This document shows positions 13,272 to 15,333 of a stretch of 15,333 bases of DNA, piece after piece (position 1 is the stretch's first letter; the number at the start of each line of letters is the position of its first letter). The notes beneath the pieces are model-generated. The model searched no databases. It saw nothing but the letters and a program-made list of their open reading frames with translations, and was not told the origin of the DNA. Origin of the DNA: JBCBJX01 sp038522735 (lineage in GTDB: Bacteria; Pseudomonadota; Alphaproteobacteria; Caulobacterales; Parvularculaceae); NCBI GenBank assembly GCA_038522735.1, contig JBCBJX010000080.1:1-15333 (forward strand), in the 5' to 3' direction. The translations under genes were made by a program, and so were the position numbers.

Positions 13272-14500
13272 TGGCGCAGACATACGACTTCGCCGCAGTC
13301 GGCGCCGAACCGCGCCGAAGCGCGATCGCGGCGAAATCGGTCTGCGTTCTCGGTTCGACCGGCTCGATCGGCGTCAACACGCTCGATCTTCTGAAGTTCG
13401 CGAGCGAACGCGGCGAAGCCGAAGTGCGGGTCGTCGCCCTGACGGCGAACTCCAACATCGCGCTTCTCGCCGAACAGTGCCGCGCCTTCCGGCCGGAATT
13501 CGCCGCTGTCGCGGACCCCGCGCGGTATGAGGATCTGAAAGACGCCCTCGCCGGGCTTGATATCGAGATCGGGGCGGGGCCGGGCGCGATCGTCGAGGCT
13601 GCGGAGCGGGACGCCGACTGGGTGATGGCGGCGATCGTCGGCGCGGCGGGTCTTCCCGGAACGCTCGCCGCGGCGGAGCGGGGGGCGCAGGTCGCCCTCG
13701 CCAACAAAGAGGCGCTCGTCTGCGCCGGCGACGTGGTGAAGGCCGCCGTCGAGCGGTCCGGCGGCGCGCTTCTCCCTGTCGATAGCGAGCATAACGCGAT
13801 CTTTCAGGTCTATGATTTCGAGCGCCCGCACCGGATCTCGAAGCTGATCCTCACCGCTTCGGGCGGGCCCTTCCGCACGGCGGACATCGAGACCATGCGC
13901 GCTGCGACGCCGGCCGAGGCGGTGAAGCATCCGAACTGGTCCATGGGCGCGAAGATCTCCGTCGATTCAGCGACGATGATGAACAAGGGCCTTGAGCTGA
14001 TCGAGGCGACGCACCTCTTCCCGACGCCGGCCGAAGACATCGAGATCCTCGTTCATCCGCAGTCGGTCATTCACTCCATGGTCGAGTATGTGGACGGCTC
14101 GACCCTCGCCCAGCTCGGCTCGCCGGATATGAGGACGCCGATCGCCTCCTGCCTCGCCTGGCCCGACCGGACGCCAAGCCCGAGCCCGGCGCTTGATCTC
14201 GTCGCCATCGGTCAGCTCACCTTCGAGGCGCCGGATTCGGTCCGGTTTCCGGCGCTCCGCCTGGCGCGCGAAGCGGTGGAGGCGGGCGGGACGGCGCCGG
14301 GCGTCCTCAACGCCGCGAACGAAGTCGCCGTCGAGGCGTTCCTCGCCGGCCGGCTCGGCTTTCTCGACATCGCGGCGGTCGTCGAGGAGACGCTCCAGCA
14401 AACAAACGGCGGCCCGGTCCGGTCCCTCGACGACGCGACGCTCGCCGACGCCGCGGCGCGATCTGTCGCCCGTGAAGCGGCGGCGGCCCGGGCTAGATAA
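13271..14500 (+). CDS. dxr: 1-deoxy-D-xylulose 5-phosphate reductoisomerase
   Basis: Second enzyme of the MEP isoprenoid pathway: converts DXP to MEP with NADPH and a divalent metal, and is the target of fosmidomycin. The 409-aa protein has the NADPH loop LGSTGSIG (27-34), LANKEALV (143-150), the metal ligands D171 and E173 in PVDSEHNAIFQ, TASGGPFR (195-202), HPNWSMG (220-226), SATMMNKGLELIEA with third metal ligand E242, and HPQSVIHSMVEY (262-273). All key catalytic residues are present. The start overlaps the cdsA stop by one base. The pathway feeds UppS, encoded two genes upstream. Confidence 0.97.
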   Translation: MAQTYDFAAVGAEPRRSAIAAKSVCVLGSTGSIGVNTLDLLKFASERGEAEVRVVALTANSNIALLAEQCRAFRPEFAAVADPARYEDLKDALAGLDIEIGAGPGAIVEAAERDADWVMAAIVGAAGLPGTLAAAERGAQVALANKEALVCAGDVVKAAVERSGGALLPVDSEHNAIFQVYDFERPHRISKLILTASGGPFRTADIETMRAATPAEAVKHPNWSMGAKISVDSATMMNKGLELIEATHLFPTPAEDIEILVHPQSVIHSMVEYVDGSTLAQLGSPDMRTPIASCLAWPDRTPSPSPALDLVAIGQLTFEAPDSVRFPALRLAREAVEAGGTAPGVLNAANEVAVEAFLAGRLGFLDIAAVVEETLQQTNGGPVRSLDDATLADAAARSVAREAAAARAR

Positions 14501-14550
14501 TCTGACAACGAGGCGGGGGCGCCCGTTCTGAACGAAGGAAAGGATGGCGC

Positions 14551-15333
14551 ATGGATCTCGCCGCCGTCATCGAATGGATTATCCGCGTCCCGGTGTTTCT
14601 CGCCGCGTTCGTGTTCGTGCTGTCGACCGTCGTGGTCTTCCATGAGTTCGGCCACTTCGCGGTGGCGCGGCTTTCCGGCGTCAAGGTGGACGTCTTCTCC
14701 CTCGGCTTCGGCAAGGCGCTCGCGAGTTTCCGCGACCCCTGGGGCGTCGAATGGCGGCTCTCGGCGATCCCGCTCGGCGGCTATGTGAAGTTCTGGGGCG
14801 ACGCGAACGCCGCCTCCATGCCGAAGACGGACGAGGCGGACGAGGCGGGCGAGCCAGACGACGACGAGGGCGGCGGCGTCGGAACCCAGTTTCCGCATCC
14901 GACCACCGACGACGTGCTGAGCCCGGAAGAGCGCCGGCGCGCTTTCCACCACAAGCCGGTCTGGATCCGCGCCCTGGTCGTCGCGGCGGGCCCGATGGCC
15001 AACTTCGTCCTCGCCATGATCATCTTCACCGCCGTGCTGATGAGCTTCGGCAAGCGCGAGATCCTGCCGATCGTTCAGACGGTGCAGGAGGAGAGCGCCG
15101 CGGAGCGGGCGGGGCTCCTGCCGGGCGACGAGATCATCGCCGTCGACGGCCGGGAGGTCTCCACCTTCAACGACGTCCGGATGATCGTCTATCTCTCGTC
15201 GGGGGACGAACTCATTCTGACCGTGAAGCGCGGCGACGACGTCATCGACTTGCCGGCGACGCCCGACCGCCGGGAGGTGACGGACGGCCTCGGCAACACG
15301 GTGAAAGCGGGGTTCCTCGGCTTCACGAGCGAT
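14551..15333 (+). CDS. rseP: RseP/MmpA-type site-2 zinc metalloprotease (N-terminal part, cut by window end)
   Basis: Intramembrane protease that cleaves membrane-anchored substrates such as anti-sigma factors (E. coli RseP) or PodJ (Caulobacter MmpA). The frame is open from ATG 14551 to the window end (261 residues). It shows a first membrane helix with the zinc/catalytic motif HEFGH (31-35), GGYVKFWGD (76-84), FHHKPVWIRALVVAAGPMANF (132-152) with the second helix, and a periplasmic PDZ domain from about 173 (ERAGLLPGDEIIAVDG at 185-200). The C-terminal half with the second metal-ligand motif is outside. AAGGAAAGGA (14535-14544) is a strong ribosome binding site 6 nt before the start. An acidic stretch (about 90-127) lies between GGYVKFWGD and FHHK. 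Confidence 0.95.
   Translation, partial: MDLAAVIEWIIRVPVFLAAFVFVLSTVVVFHEFGHFAVARLSGVKVDVFSLGFGKALASFRDPWGVEWRLSAIPLGGYVKFWGDANAASMPKTDEADEAGEPDDDEGGGVGTQFPHPTTDDVLSPEERRRAFHHKPVWIRALVVAAGPMANFVLAMIIFTAVLMSFGKREILPIVQTVQEESAAERAGLLPGDEIIAVDGREVSTFNDVRMIVYLSSGDELILTVKRGDDVIDLPATPDRREVTDGLGNTVKAGFLGFTSD

Overview
This is a high-GC window with every supported gene on the + strand. It reads as a chromosomal core region of an alphaproteobacterium. Three things point there: the gene order proS – (acetyltransferase) – lol permease – lolD – dnaE – rpsB – tsf – pyrH – frr – uppS – cdsA – dxr – rseP, a short prolyl-tRNA synthetase without the large editing insertion, and a single LolC/E-type permease gene. 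The exact family cannot be fixed from the window; the Caulobacterales/Hyphomonadales/Parvularculales side or Rhizobiales are all possible. No mobile element, CRISPR array, tRNA or rRNA is visible.

Layout. Positions 1-216 hold the C-terminal end of an upstream gene, probably an extended-SDR/NAD-dependent epimerase-like protein. Positions 306-4123 form a tight cluster of proS, a GNAT acetyltransferase, the lipoprotein-release permease and its ATPase LolD, with 4-bp and 8-bp overlaps at two junctions. Positions 4124-4375 lie between lolD and dnaE and hold the most interesting element: a 41-codon membrane-protein gene with a strong ribosome binding site, preceded by a candidate LexA (SOS) operator. 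dnaE, the replicative polymerase alpha subunit, occupies 4376-7870. A leader of about 200 bp with a candidate promoter and a bulged hairpin precedes rpsB. rpsB and tsf are each followed by a rho-independent terminator. pyrH, frr, uppS, cdsA, dxr and the start of rseP/mmpA then run to the end of the window; uppS-cdsA-dxr are joined by TGATG stop/start overlaps.

Functions together. The genes cover translation (ProRS, S2, EF-Ts, RRF), UMP phosphorylation (PyrH), replication (DnaE) and envelope building: lipoprotein release (Lol), undecaprenyl-PP (UppS), CDP-diacylglycerol (CdsA), isoprenoid precursor (Dxr) and regulated intramembrane proteolysis (RseP).

The best lead is the small gene at 4201-4326. 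By size, single membrane segment, apparent LexA-type operator and damage-linked neighbourhood it resembles SidA, the 29-aa SOS-induced cell-division inhibitor of Caulobacter. That link is an inference from architecture, not from sequence alignment.
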